Positions 8,911-17,159 of a stretch of DNA of 64,000 nucleotides are shown one piece after another. The stretch covers positions 310,001-374,000 of the forward strand of contig NZ_JALJXJ010000005.1 of assembly GCF_024170005.1 (NCBI RefSeq), read 5' to 3'. A program made the position numbers and the translations under genes. The stretch's first letter is position 1; every line of letters starts with the position of its first letter. The stretch comes from Azospirillum lipoferum. Lineage in GTDB: Bacteria; Pseudomonadota; Alphaproteobacteria; Azospirillales; Azospirillaceae. The notes beneath the pieces were generated by a model. The model saw only the letters and a list, made by a program, of their open reading frames with translations. It had not been told where the DNA came from and made no database searches.

Positions 8911-9335
8911 GCCGGCCCTCCGGACAGGTGGCCGGCAGACAGGTAGCTGGCGGCACCGGCATCGCGGACATCGGCGCAGATGTCCTCATAGTTGCAGGTG
9001 ATCTCCTCCCCCGCGGCGATGGCGCGGCGGGCGACGAACATCCGCCAGTCGCCGGGATCGGACCGTCCGATCGACGGCTCGTCGTCATGGTTGAGGAAGC
9101 GGGCGTCGTCCCCCGGCAGGAGGACGCCGACCCCGTCGATCACGCAGCCATGGAAATCGGCCAGCCGGGCGACCTGGGGGAACTCGTCCAGCAGGGTGTC
9201 GTCGGCGGCGAAGAGGCGGTCGATGCGGGCATCGAACCGCCACACCGGCGTACCGGCCGCGACCGGCTCCTCGGCGAAGAGTCCCAGCCCGTGGATCGGG
9301 CTGGCTGCGAGGCGGGTGGGGATGAGGAGCGGCAT
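8907..9335 (-). CDS. Small SET-domain protein (putative protein lysine methyltransferase)
   Basis: A 142-residue protein that is essentially one SET domain. It begins SPIHGLGLFAEEPVAAGTPVWRFD, typical of the SET N-terminal fold, and has the cofactor/active-site motifs FLNHDDEP (equivalent to the NHS motif) and the C-terminal AGEEITCNYED with its catalytic-site tyrosine. SET proteins transfer methyl groups from S-adenosylmethionine to lysines; bacterial substrates are mostly unknown. It sits between a thioester-reductase-like gene (33-base gap) and an acyltransferase-like gene (4-base overlap). The N-methylation target cannot be told from sequence. Confidence 0.72.
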   Translation of the reverse strand: MPLLIPTRLAASPIHGLGLFAEEPVAAGTPVWRFDARIDRLFAADDTLLDEFPQVARLADFHGCVIDGVGVLLPGDDARFLNHDDEPSIGRSDPGDWRMFVARRAIAAGEEITCNYEDICADVRDAGAASYLSAGHLSGGPA

Positions 9336-9368
9336 GGCGTTTCTTGTTCCCGGCGACCCAGTGATGCG

Positions 9369-10532
9369 TCAGGCGGCTGCGACGTCGGTGGCGGCGGTCG
9401 TCAGCGATTCGTCGAACTCGAAGCTGGCGGCGTCGTCGACGAACTGCTCCTCGATGGTCGTGCGCGGCTGCTGCAGGCAGACGCCGATATAGTCGGCGAA
9501 GCGCGGCGGCGGGGCGAAGCCTTCGCCCAGCAGGCGGCTGTTGTCGAAGGCGATGTCCTGGGCGGTGAAGCGGTGGTACTTGCGCCCGCCGGCGGCCATC
9601 GTCCGGTGCAGGATGTCGCGTTGCGGGAAGGCGAGACGATAGGCGCGGTCGAACGGCTTCCAGCCTTCCGGTCCCTTCGGGTCGAAGAAGCTGTAGGGGC
9701 GGGTGCCCTCATGGCCGTGGCTGGCGAAGGCTTCCTGGAAATCGACCCAGGTGGTGCGGCTGCCGAGGCCGGCGGAGATGTGGTAGATGTTGTGCTTCAG
9801 GTCCGGCTTGCGCAGCAGGTCGTGCAGGCGGGCCGACGCCCAGTCGACCGGCACGATGTCGATGAAGCCGTCGGGCGAGCAGGGCAGCACGCCGGTGCGG
9901 TCGACCAGACGGAAGAACCAGAAGATGCTGGCGCTGGGACGCACCCCCAGCTGGGTGTGGCCGACGACGATCGACGGGCGGCAGACGACGATCGGCAGGT
10001 CGGGGAAGCCGGCCGCCAGGGCACGCTCGGCCGCGGCCTTGCTGCGGGTGTATTCGACGATGTGCGGGGTGTCGTGGCCGGGGGCCGGGGCCTCGCTCAC
10101 CATTTCCAGCCACGGCGTCTCGCCGCAGCAGAAGGCGGTGCCGATGTGCAGGAAGCGCTGGAGATGCTTCATCCGGCGGGCGCGGGCGGCGAGTGCCAGC
10201 GTACCGTCGACGTTGATCTGCCAGACCGAATGGCGGCTGTCGAAGGAGGTGTCGGCGGCGACATGGACGATGTGGGTCACCGCGTCCAGCCGCGGATCGG
10301 TGCTGGTCGCCAGCGATTGCAGGTCGCCGGGCAGGATCTGGCACAGACCGGCATAGGCCTCGGCCGTGGCGCGGTCGACGCAGCGCGCGAGGTTTGCGGC
10401 GAGACGGGCGCGGCAGGCGGCCTCGTCGGCGCCGCGGATCAGCAGGAGGCAGTCCGCCGCGGACCCGTTCCGCACGGCGTCGAGGTAGAAGGAGCCGCCG
10501 AGGAAGCCGGTGCCGCCGGTGAGAAGGATCAT
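9369..10532 (-). CDS. NAD(P)-dependent thioester-reductase-like / extended SDR protein
   Basis: A 387-residue extended short-chain dehydrogenase. The Rossmann motif LLTGGTGFLGGSF is at the very N-terminus, the catalytic YTRSK is near residue 165, and CRPSIVVGHTQLG matches the Male-sterility/fatty-acyl-CoA reductase and NRPS terminal reductase branch. That branch reduces acyl thioesters (CoA or carrier-protein bound) to aldehydes or alcohols. No peptide synthetase or carrier protein lies in the window, so the substrate is unknown. The ATG at 10532 has GAGG about 7 bases upstream. It follows the ABC gene by 61 bases and sits at the head of the enzyme sub-run. Confidence 0.7.
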   Translation of the reverse strand: MILLTGGTGFLGGSFYLDAVRNGSAADCLLLIRGADEAACRARLAANLARCVDRATAEAYAGLCQILPGDLQSLATSTDPRLDAVTHIVHVAADTSFDSRHSVWQINVDGTLALAARARRMKHLQRFLHIGTAFCCGETPWLEMVSEAPAPGHDTPHIVEYTRSKAAAERALAAGFPDLPIVVCRPSIVVGHTQLGVRPSASIFWFFRLVDRTGVLPCSPDGFIDIVPVDWASARLHDLLRKPDLKHNIYHISAGLGSRTTWVDFQEAFASHGHEGTRPYSFFDPKGPEGWKPFDRAYRLAFPQRDILHRTMAAGGRKYHRFTAQDIAFDNSRLLGEGFAPPPRFADYIGVCLQQPRTTIEEQFVDDAASFEFDESLTTAATDVAAA

Positions 10533-10593
10533 GGTGTGCCTCTGTCTCGCGTCTGAAGGGATGGGGGCAGGGGGAGAAGGAAGGGAACCCGCT

Positions 10594-12267
10594 TCAGGAG
10601 GAGGCGGGGAGGAGGTCGGGGGCAGGAATGCCGCCCGGGGGAACCGTGGTGAGGAGCTGGCGGATGCCGCCGCGGTCGACCTGAAGCTGCACGTCGGCCG
10701 CATCGAAATAGGCGTCGTCATGGGTCACCGCGATCACGGTGATGCCACGCGCCTTCAGCCAGGGAAGGATCTCGCGGTAGAACTTGCGCCGGAAATAGGG
10801 CGACTGGTCGGCCGCCCATTCGTCCAGCACCAGCACCGGCTTGCGTTCCAGCAGGGCGGCGATCAGGGCGAGCCGCTTCTTTTGGCCCTGCGACAGGTCG
10901 ACGGTGGTGAAGGCGCGGCCATCGACCGCAACCTTGTCCGACATCTCCAGCAGGTCGAGAAGCTCCTCAGCATAACCGTCGTCGAGCGTCGTGGCGCCAT
11001 AAAGCTGGCGGGTCACATGATTGTCCGAGAAGACCACGGCGAAGCGGTCGCGGTGGGCGGCAAGGCCGTCCGGCCCCACTGGCACGCCATCGACCGACAG
11101 GCTGCCGCGCTGGATCGGATAGAGGCCCAGCAGCATGTGGATCAGCGTGCTCTTGCCGGCCCCGTTGTGGCCGGTGATGAAGACGACGCTGCCGCGTTCG
11201 ATCGACATGTCCACCGGACCGACGGTGAAGGACCCCGTCCCGTCGCGGCCGGCATGGCGGAAGCTGGCACCCTCCAGCGCGATGGTGGAGAAGGTGTCGT
11301 CCGTTCCGCCGCTGCGACCCTGGGCCGCTGCCTGTGGCGCCGCCTTCAGCTCGGCTTCCACCGCCAGATAGGAGCGGGCGGCGGTCTCGGCGCTGATGTA
11401 GGAGGGGTAGGAGGCGACGATGGTGATGACCGGATAGGCGATGAAGGCGGCGGCATGGCCGGCCAGGATGACGGTGGCGATGTCGGTGTTTGTGACCGCC
11501 GGCAGCAGGAAGATGATTCCGGCCAGTGCGGCGTAATAGGTCAGCTCGCTGATGGTGAAGTAGTGGCTGTACTCCGCCCCGAAGCGGTGGCGTTCCTTGC
11601 GCAGGGTTTCGGCGCAGGATGTTGCGTCGGCCAGTGCGTTGGCGGCGCGGCGGCGGTTCAGCTTGCATTCCCGCAGGGTCTGGAGGATGTGCTCCGACCG
11701 TTCCGACAGGGCGCTCTCGGCCTCGTGGATCGTCTCCGACATCAGTTCCAGCCGGACGACCGAACGGCCGATCAGGATGCCGCCGGTCACCAGGAAGCAG
11801 AGCACGATCAGCACCGCTGCCCCCGACAAGGTGGCGAGATACAGCAGGCACAGCAGGATGGCGGCGACCGACTGGAAGCTGATGACCAGCGTCGGCACCG
11901 CCTGCGCCAGCAGTTGCAGTTCCGGTCCCGCCACCTGGGCGAGGCGGGAGGAACCGACCGCCATCGCGTCCGGCAGGTCGGCGGCCACGGCCCGGCGCAG
12001 CAGGTCGACGCGCAGCACGGCAAGGGCGGTCTGCATGCGCTTGGACGCCGCGTTCATCATCCAGCCCTGGGCGATCCGCCAGAGGAAGGCCGACAGCAGG
12101 AAGACGATCAGCAGCCGCTGCAAGCCTTCCGGGTCGTCCAGCGCGAGCAGCGCGTCGTTCAGCGAGGTCAGCAGGGCGAGGTTGAGCGCCGCCGCCAGCA
12201 CCGCCAGCAGCATCAGCGGCTGGATGTTGCGCAACGCCTCGCGTCTCAGGATGCGCCAGAGATCCAT
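10594..12267 (-). CDS. Cyclic-peptide-export type ABC transporter, fused permease-ATPase (first of two)
   Basis: A 557-residue half transporter: about six membrane segments in residues 15-290, then an ATPase domain with Walker A GHNGAGKST (about 366-374), signature LSQGQ (about 458), Walker B VLVLDEWAADQ and H-loop VTHDD. The DEWAADQ-S-P-FRR-FY pattern after Walker B is typical of the SyrD/PvdE cyclic-peptide exporter family. It would export a peptide or lipopeptide across the inner membrane as a homodimer, or as a heterodimer with the paralogue at 13590-15287. It starts 7 bases after the SPFH gene stop. Confidence 0.82.
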   Translation of the reverse strand: MDLWRILRREALRNIQPLMLLAVLAAALNLALLTSLNDALLALDDPEGLQRLLIVFLLSAFLWRIAQGWMMNAASKRMQTALAVLRVDLLRRAVAADLPDAMAVGSSRLAQVAGPELQLLAQAVPTLVISFQSVAAILLCLLYLATLSGAAVLIVLCFLVTGGILIGRSVVRLELMSETIHEAESALSERSEHILQTLRECKLNRRRAANALADATSCAETLRKERHRFGAEYSHYFTISELTYYAALAGIIFLLPAVTNTDIATVILAGHAAAFIAYPVITIVASYPSYISAETAARSYLAVEAELKAAPQAAAQGRSGGTDDTFSTIALEGASFRHAGRDGTGSFTVGPVDMSIERGSVVFITGHNGAGKSTLIHMLLGLYPIQRGSLSVDGVPVGPDGLAAHRDRFAVVFSDNHVTRQLYGATTLDDGYAEELLDLLEMSDKVAVDGRAFTTVDLSQGQKKRLALIAALLERKPVLVLDEWAADQSPYFRRKFYREILPWLKARGITVIAVTHDDAYFDAADVQLQVDRGGIRQLLTTVPPGGIPAPDLLPASS

Positions 12268-12274
12268 CGTGGCC

Positions 12275-13588
12275 TCACTTCGACTGGATCATGTCGAGCA
12301 GCTTGGACGGCGACACCTTCGACAGGATCGGCGCCGAGGCCGCGGTCTTGGAGCCGTCCTTGGCTCCGTCCTTCGCCGGTTCGGGCTTGGCAGCAGGGGC
12401 GGGCGCCGTCGGATGTCCCGTGGCGGGAGCGGATTCGCCACCCGTGTTCAGGCTCGGCATCTGGCCGATGGGCGTCTGCCCCGGTGATCCCTCGCCGCTC
12501 AGGGACGGCAGTTGCGAGACCGGCGGCACGGCGGTGCTGGTGGGCACCGAGGTCAGCTTGGCGGTCGGGCCGGCCGGCGGTGCGCCCGGCGTCGCTGTTG
12601 GGGTGCCCGGTGCGGGCAGGCTGTTCTGGCCGGAGGCGGCGTCGAGGATCAGCGGAAGCCCGCCGCTGGCGGCGTTGCCGATCACGACGATCTTGGCGTT
12701 GGGCGAATGGGCCAGCTCCAGCGTCGCCTCGATGCCGCGCCAGCGCAGGTAGTTCTCGGTCAGGTTGGCCTGCACCGTTTCCTGGAAGGCACGGATGCCC
12801 TGGCCTTCCAGCTGCTTGCGCTGGCTTTCGAACAGTTCGCGCTGGAGGCGGAACTGGTATTCCTGCGCCGCCTGATCCTGCTGAATCTTGCGTTCGATCG
12901 ACGCCATGATCGCTTCCGGCAGGGAGACGTTGCGGATCAGGATGTCCTGGATCAGCAGGTAGCCGGTCTTGGTCCGCCCGTCCGGCTTCGGCACGTTTTC
13001 CGCACCGATCAGCTGGGCGTACATCACGCGGTCGGCGACCTGCTCGTAGGTCTCGGTCTGAACGCGCAGGCGGCGATGGGCGTAGAGTTCGTCCGCCTTG
13101 AAGCGCGACACGATCTCGCGCGAGACGGATCCGACCTCCGGCACCAGCAGCACTTCCAGGTAACGCGGGCCGACATTCTTGTGCAGGGCGGCCAGCATCT
13201 CCGCATAGGGACGGTAGCGCACCGTGATCTCGATGCTGACGTTCAGGCCGTCGTTGGCGATGGCCGAATAGGACCGCGTGTCCTCCTGCAAACGCAGGTC
13301 GTAGATCTCGATCTTGTCCCAGGGGAAGATGACATGGACGCCTTCGGGCAGGGCCGGCGCCATCTGGGTGCCCTCGTGGAAGCGCTTCCACAGCACGCCG
13401 CCATGGCCGGCGGGGATGAAGACGACGATGGACGGGGCGAAATAGAGGAAGATCAGGATCCCGACCAGCAGCGTGCACAGCAGGGACCGGCGGTGTTCGT
13501 CGTACCAGTGGGCCAGCAGCGCGCGCAGGCGCGACTTCGGCTTCGGCAGCGCATCGGCGTCGTCGATGGTGAAGGCCTGGTCAGCCAT
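12275..13588 (-). CDS. SPFH/prohibitin-like membrane protein with Pro-rich tail
   Basis: A 437-residue protein. One membrane anchor lies at about residues 35-55 (LLCTLLVGILIFLYFAPSIVV); an SPFH (band 7/prohibitin) domain follows, from about 55 to 250, including GGVLWKRF, PEGVHVIFPWDKIEIYDLRLQ and VSIEITVRYRP. A charged coiled-coil region (about 245-300) and a Pro/Thr/Gly-rich tail (about 315-420) end the protein. SPFH proteins form large membrane-bound scaffolds. The gene is packed between two cyclic-peptide-exporter genes with gaps of 1 and 7 bases, so a role in organising those transporters in the inner membrane is reasonable but inferred. The family is certain, the job is not. Confidence 0.83.
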   Translation of the reverse strand: MADQAFTIDDADALPKPKSRLRALLAHWYDEHRRSLLCTLLVGILIFLYFAPSIVVFIPAGHGGVLWKRFHEGTQMAPALPEGVHVIFPWDKIEIYDLRLQEDTRSYSAIANDGLNVSIEITVRYRPYAEMLAALHKNVGPRYLEVLLVPEVGSVSREIVSRFKADELYAHRRLRVQTETYEQVADRVMYAQLIGAENVPKPDGRTKTGYLLIQDILIRNVSLPEAIMASIERKIQQDQAAQEYQFRLQRELFESQRKQLEGQGIRAFQETVQANLTENYLRWRGIEATLELAHSPNAKIVVIGNAASGGLPLILDAASGQNSLPAPGTPTATPGAPPAGPTAKLTSVPTSTAVPPVSQLPSLSGEGSPGQTPIGQMPSLNTGGESAPATGHPTAPAPAAKPEPAKDGAKDGSKTAASAPILSKVSPSKLLDMIQSK

Positions 13589-13589
13589 G

Positions 13590-15287
13590 TCACGCGGTCT
13601 CCTGCAAGCAATCCATGGCGGGTCGGGACGCGGCCGTGTCGGCCGGCATGTCCATGCGCCCGTTGATCATCCGAATGGTGACGTCGCAGACCGACGACAT
13701 GTCGCCGTCATGCGAGACGAAGATCACGGTGCGGCCGAGCGACCGCAGCTTGCCGATGATCTCGTTGGCGAAGCGGGTGCGGAACTCGGCATCCTGGTCG
13801 GAGGTCCATTCGTCGAGGATGATGACCGGCCGGCCTTCCGCCACCGCGACCGCCAGGGCGACGCGCCGGCGCTGTCCCTTCGACAGGTCGCGGTTCAGCA
13901 GCCCGTCGCCGGTGTCCGGAACCAGATGGTCGATCTTCAGATAGGCCAGCATCTCGCGGAACAGCTCGGCATCGAAGCCGGGACCCTGCGGCAGCCGGGT
14001 GAACAGGTGGTGGTCCTGGAACACGGCGCAGAACAGGTCGCGGTAGGCCTCCAGCCGGTCGGTCTCCACCGGCTGCCCGTCGAGCAGCACCTGCCCCTCG
14101 TCGGGACGGAACAGCAGGGGGATGACGCGCAGCAGGGTGGACTTGCCCGAGCCGTTGGAACCGACGATGCCGACGACGCTGCCGGCCGGGATGGTCAGGT
14201 CGACCGGGCCGATCACGAAGGGTTCCGGCCGCAGCCCGGCGCGGTAGGCGAAGCTGACGCCGCGCAGCTCGATGCTGGAGAAGCGGCGCGGCGCGCGGGC
14301 GGTGCGCGACGGCTCGTATTCCAGCGCCGGCATGGTGGCGAGCAGGGCCGTCAGCTGCGCCGCCGCATCCTCCGCCGCCACATAGTCGGGCACGGCGTTG
14401 AGGAACTTCGACAGCGGACGGGCCAGGAACAGGATGACCGAGGTGACCAGCGGCAGCTCGGCCACCGACATCGCGCCCATGCGCGGGAAGATGAAGACGA
14501 AGACCGCCGAGAAGCCGATGATGATCGTCGCGATCCAGGAGAACAGTTCGCCCAAATTGCGGCCGTGGCGGCGCTTCAGCTCTTCCCAGCGGGCGACGTC
14601 CGCCTCCACCGCCTGACTCAGTTCGTCGCGCCGGGCCTTGCCCAGCTTGACCTCGGCATTGCCGCCGACCAGCTCGGAAAAGCCCTGGAGCATCCGCAGT
14701 TCGGACACCTTGGCATCGCCCAGCAGGGCGCGGGTCCGCTGCGCCTCGCGCACGTACCAGCCGCCGACCAGCAGGGCTGCCACCAGCAGCAGCGTGGCAC
14801 CCACGGTGGATAGCGTCCACAGGTAGAGATAGGCGACCGACGCCACCAGCATCATGTTGGCGGCGATCGACAGGTTGGGCAGCAGTGCCGCGATGCGCTC
14901 CAGATGATGGTTGCCGAGATCGAAGGACCGCTTGGCCTGCAAATCCAGGATGTCGGCGTGGCCGCCCAGCGTGACGTGGCGCAGGAAGCGCCGCCGCACC
15001 CCGGCCAGCGCGCTGAAGGCTGTGGTCAGCGTCAGGGCGACGAAGCGCTTGCTGAAGGCATAGGAGACCAGCAGCGACAGGCAGAAGACCAGGAAGGGCG
15101 TGTCCAGCACCTCGCCGCGCATCCAGCCGTTCAGCTCCGCGCTGAGACTGATCAGACTGATCAGGTTGGCGGTGGCGGCGACGCAGCCGGTCAGGACCAG
15201 CCGGGTCAGGATGCTGCGGTCGGCGAGGCCGATCAGCGGCAGCAGCGAGGACGGCGGCTTGCTCGGAGGGGGAATGCGCTTGGCCAT
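13590..15287 (-). CDS. Cyclic-peptide-export type ABC transporter, fused permease-ATPase (second of two)
   Basis: A 565-residue half transporter, same family as the product of 10594-12267 but well diverged. Membrane segments occupy about residues 25-300; the ATPase has Walker A GSNGSGKST (about 376-384), signature LSKGQRRRV, Walker B VIILDEWTSDQD and H-loop VSHDGD. It lies 7 bases after the solute-binding-protein gene and 1 base before the SPFH gene. Two diverged half transporters in one run suggest a heterodimer, or two exporters for related cargo. No peptide precursor gene or synthetase was found beside them. Confidence 0.82.
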   Translation of the reverse strand: MAKRIPPPSKPPSSLLPLIGLADRSILTRLVLTGCVAATANLISLISLSAELNGWMRGEVLDTPFLVFCLSLLVSYAFSKRFVALTLTTAFSALAGVRRRFLRHVTLGGHADILDLQAKRSFDLGNHHLERIAALLPNLSIAANMMLVASVAYLYLWTLSTVGATLLLVAALLVGGWYVREAQRTRALLGDAKVSELRMLQGFSELVGGNAEVKLGKARRDELSQAVEADVARWEELKRRHGRNLGELFSWIATIIIGFSAVFVFIFPRMGAMSVAELPLVTSVILFLARPLSKFLNAVPDYVAAEDAAAQLTALLATMPALEYEPSRTARAPRRFSSIELRGVSFAYRAGLRPEPFVIGPVDLTIPAGSVVGIVGSNGSGKSTLLRVIPLLFRPDEGQVLLDGQPVETDRLEAYRDLFCAVFQDHHLFTRLPQGPGFDAELFREMLAYLKIDHLVPDTGDGLLNRDLSKGQRRRVALAVAVAEGRPVIILDEWTSDQDAEFRTRFANEIIGKLRSLGRTVIFVSHDGDMSSVCDVTIRMINGRMDMPADTAASRPAMDCLQETA

Positions 15288-15294
15288 CGTCCGC

Positions 15295-16065
15295 TTACTC
15301 CGCCAGCCAGCCGTCGACGATGCGGGCGATGGTTCCGTTGTCGCGCAGCTTGACGAAGGCGGCTTGCAGACGCTCCGCCTTCTCCTTGCGCGCCTTGGGC
15401 AGGGCGATGTAGCGGGGGATCAGCCCGACCGGCTTGGGCAGCACGCGCACGTCCTTCAGGCGGCCGTCCTGCTTGGCCATGTGGTTCAGCACATGCAGGT
15501 CGCCGATGATGACGTCCACCCGCCCCAGGATCAGGCGGCGGAAATTGACCACGTTGCTGCTGGACGCGACCTTGTCGAGATAGGTTGCCGCGTCGAAATC
15601 GGCCGCGTAGGAGAAGCCGTCGACCACGCCGATCCGGTAGGGGGTCAGATCCTCCAGCCGGTCGAAGGTGATGGGGGAGTCCTTGCGCACCATGAACACG
15701 GTGGTGCCGGTGCGGAACGGGCCGATCATGTTGTACTGGGCGAAGCGGGCCGGCGACGCGATGAACTGGAAGCCGATGTCGGCGGTGTTCTCGTCCATCG
15801 ACTGCACCACCTCCGACCAGGACAGCGGGCGATGGACCGGGGTGACGTTCAGTTCCTTCAGCAGCGCGTTGACGACCTCGGTGTCGATGCCGGTGCGGGT
15901 GCCGTTGAAGGAATAGTTGTAGGGTGGGAAATGGTCTTCCGACGCCACGGTCCAGTATTCGGCGCGAGCCGGACCACACAGGACAAGCAGCGCCAGCGGG
16001 GCCAGCAGCATGGCTAGCAGTTGCCGAAGCGCGGCGGGGGGGAGCAGGGTCATGGCTGCCGTCAC
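15295..16065 (-). CDS. Periplasmic solute-binding protein, family 3 (amino-acid type)
   Basis: A 256-residue secreted protein. The signal peptide (Leu/Ala-rich core to about residue 35, PARA-EYW) is followed by a family-3 bilobed domain: SEDHFPPYNYSFNGTRTGIDTEVVNALLKEL, then the hinge-region sequence YRIGVVDGFSYAADF. It lacks its own importer permease or ATPase nearby and instead precedes two export-type ABC genes. It may sense a ligand rather than import one. The start is GTG at 16065, whose bases overlap the stop of the upstream small gene (GTGA); an ATG 12 bases in is the alternative. Confidence 0.78.
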   Translation of the reverse strand: MTAAMTLLPPAALRQLLAMLLAPLALLVLCGPARAEYWTVASEDHFPPYNYSFNGTRTGIDTEVVNALLKELNVTPVHRPLSWSEVVQSMDENTADIGFQFIASPARFAQYNMIGPFRTGTTVFMVRKDSPITFDRLEDLTPYRIGVVDGFSYAADFDAATYLDKVASSSNVVNFRRLILGRVDVIIGDLHVLNHMAKQDGRLKDVRVLPKPVGLIPRYIALPKARKEKAERLQAAFVKLRDNGTIARIVDGWLAE

Positions 16066-16232
16066 GCCTTGGCCGCTTTCTTGCGGCGGGTGGTCAGCAG
16101 GATCATGACGAGAAGGGCGCCGGGCGGTGTCAGCACCACCGCCAGGAAGGCGTAAAGCAGGAAGCCGCCGCGGCGGCCGATCCCCAGGAACCCGACCAGC
16201 AGGCAGAGACCGATATAGATCAGCTCGAACAC
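16062..16232 (-). CDS. 56-residue two-helix membrane protein, unknown
   Basis: This short frame begins with GTG at 16232, with AAGGAAGGAAG about 7 bases before it. The product starts (M)FELIYIGLCLLVGFLGIG, continues RRGGFLLYAFLAVVLTPPGALLVMILLTTRRKKAAKA and stops. It has two hydrophobic segments (about 4-18 and 22-46) with Arg-rich turns and a basic C-terminus. Its stop overlaps the GTG of the solute-binding-protein gene. Good ribosome site, tight packing and a clear membrane pattern argue that it is real. I do not recognise a family. Confidence 0.65.
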   Translation of the reverse strand: MFELIYIGLCLLVGFLGIGRRGGFLLYAFLAVVLTPPGALLVMILLTTRRKKAAKA

Positions 16233-16266
16233 GGCGATGCTTCCTTCCTTGCCCGGCGTTCAGGCC

Positions 16267-16770
16267 TCAGCCGGCCTTCTGGACCGGCTGCCCGTCCATC
16301 TGCGGTGCGGCGGCCGGAGCGTCGGCGGCGGCTTCACCCCTGGCGGCCTCGAACTCCTTGCGGAAATACTCGCGCATCGTGTCGACGTCGAAGTCCAGCA
16401 GCGTGCCGCCGGTCTCGAAATGCTGGGCGAAGACACGGCCGAGCGCCTGGGTGGCGGCCAGCGACAGCGCCGGCATCACCGCGATGCCGAGTGCGGTGCC
16501 GATGAAGGGAACGGCCTTGACGGCGGAACCCAGCACGCTGGAGCTGAGAGCGCCGGGCATGACGCCACCCAGCAGCGCGCCGACGATGGCGCGGGTCCGC
16601 TCCTGCGCGAACTCGACCTCATAGAGCTTGGCGAGCTTGTGGACGAGGTTCAGCTGCGCTGCGCTGACGGCGGCGACGTCGGCGCCCGGCACCGGGATCA
16701 GCCCGAAGGCGCCCGAGGCGTAGCTGTGGTACTTGATCAGGTCCTGGGCACGCTTCTTACGGTCTACCAT
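16267..16770 (-). CDS. DUF697/YcjF-like membrane-associated protein
   Basis: A 167-residue protein whose core, AFGLIPVPGADVAAVSAAQLNLVHKLAKLYEVEF to GTALGIAVMPALSLAATQALGRVFAQHFETGG, matches the DUF697 (YcjF/TIGR01620-related) family: amphipathic and hydrophobic helices with a PGAD motif, often associated with GTPase or stress-envelope systems. The C-terminus is Ala/Pro-rich. I start at ATG 16770; the frame continues open to 16833 without better support. It is first in the second tightly packed run of the central block and follows a 389-base gap that may hold its promoter. Confidence 0.72.
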   Translation of the reverse strand: MVDRKKRAQDLIKYHSYASGAFGLIPVPGADVAAVSAAQLNLVHKLAKLYEVEFAQERTRAIVGALLGGVMPGALSSSVLGSAVKAVPFIGTALGIAVMPALSLAATQALGRVFAQHFETGGTLLDFDVDTMREYFRKEFEAARGEAAADAPAAAPQMDGQPVQKAG

Positions 16771-17159
16771 GATCCGAAGCCTTTCTCGGGTCGGGAAGTG
16801 TTGATCGGTGGTGGAAACTTCGATGCTGACCACACGTTTCCGGGTGGTTCGCGTCGCCGAGCCGAGCCTTCCGGGGAAAGCAGCAGCCGATCGTCAATTG
16901 CAGTCACGGCGATTGACAAACGAAAGGCGTTGGCTGCTCGCGGCAGCGAAGAAATTACCTAATGATGATTAGAGCGTAAGCTTGACGGAAGGCATCAACC
17001 CGCCAAGCTATTCAAGATACTTCGTTGATACGTTTTTATTGATTAAAAACATGTTAAGTCACTATCAGGGTTATTAGGCTTTCTGCCGTGATATGGATCG
17101 GCCTGTTGCGGCGTGTGACGAAATTTTTCATTAGCTTTTCTTGCGAGCATTGATTTTTT
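16771..17159. other. 389-bp AT-rich intergenic gap between the TssM-like and DUF697-like genes
   Basis: No convincing gene lies here. Base composition falls sharply below that of the flanking coding DNA between about 16,950 and 17,160, with several A/T runs. It contains a perfect inverted repeat at 17032-17050 (GTTTTTA-TTGAT-TAAAAAC). The most likely content is the end of the TssJLM transcript and a promoter for the leftward run starting with the DUF697 gene. The region may also contain a regulatory binding site; nothing resembling a known riboswitch was recognised. Confidence 0.6.
17032..17050. repeat. AT-rich perfect inverted repeat in the central gap
   Basis: Seven-base arms GTTTTTA and TAAAAAC flank the 5-base spacer TTGAT. 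The stem has no GC core, so it is a weak terminator but a plausible operator. It lies 262 bases upstream of the DUF697 start and 109 bases after the TssM-like stop. Confidence 0.5.

Noticed and set aside
8907..10532. An NRPS or RiPP biosynthetic cluster beside the cyclic-peptide exporters
   Set aside because: No adenylation, condensation, carrier-protein, precursor peptide or cyclase gene could be found between 6.9 and 36 kb.
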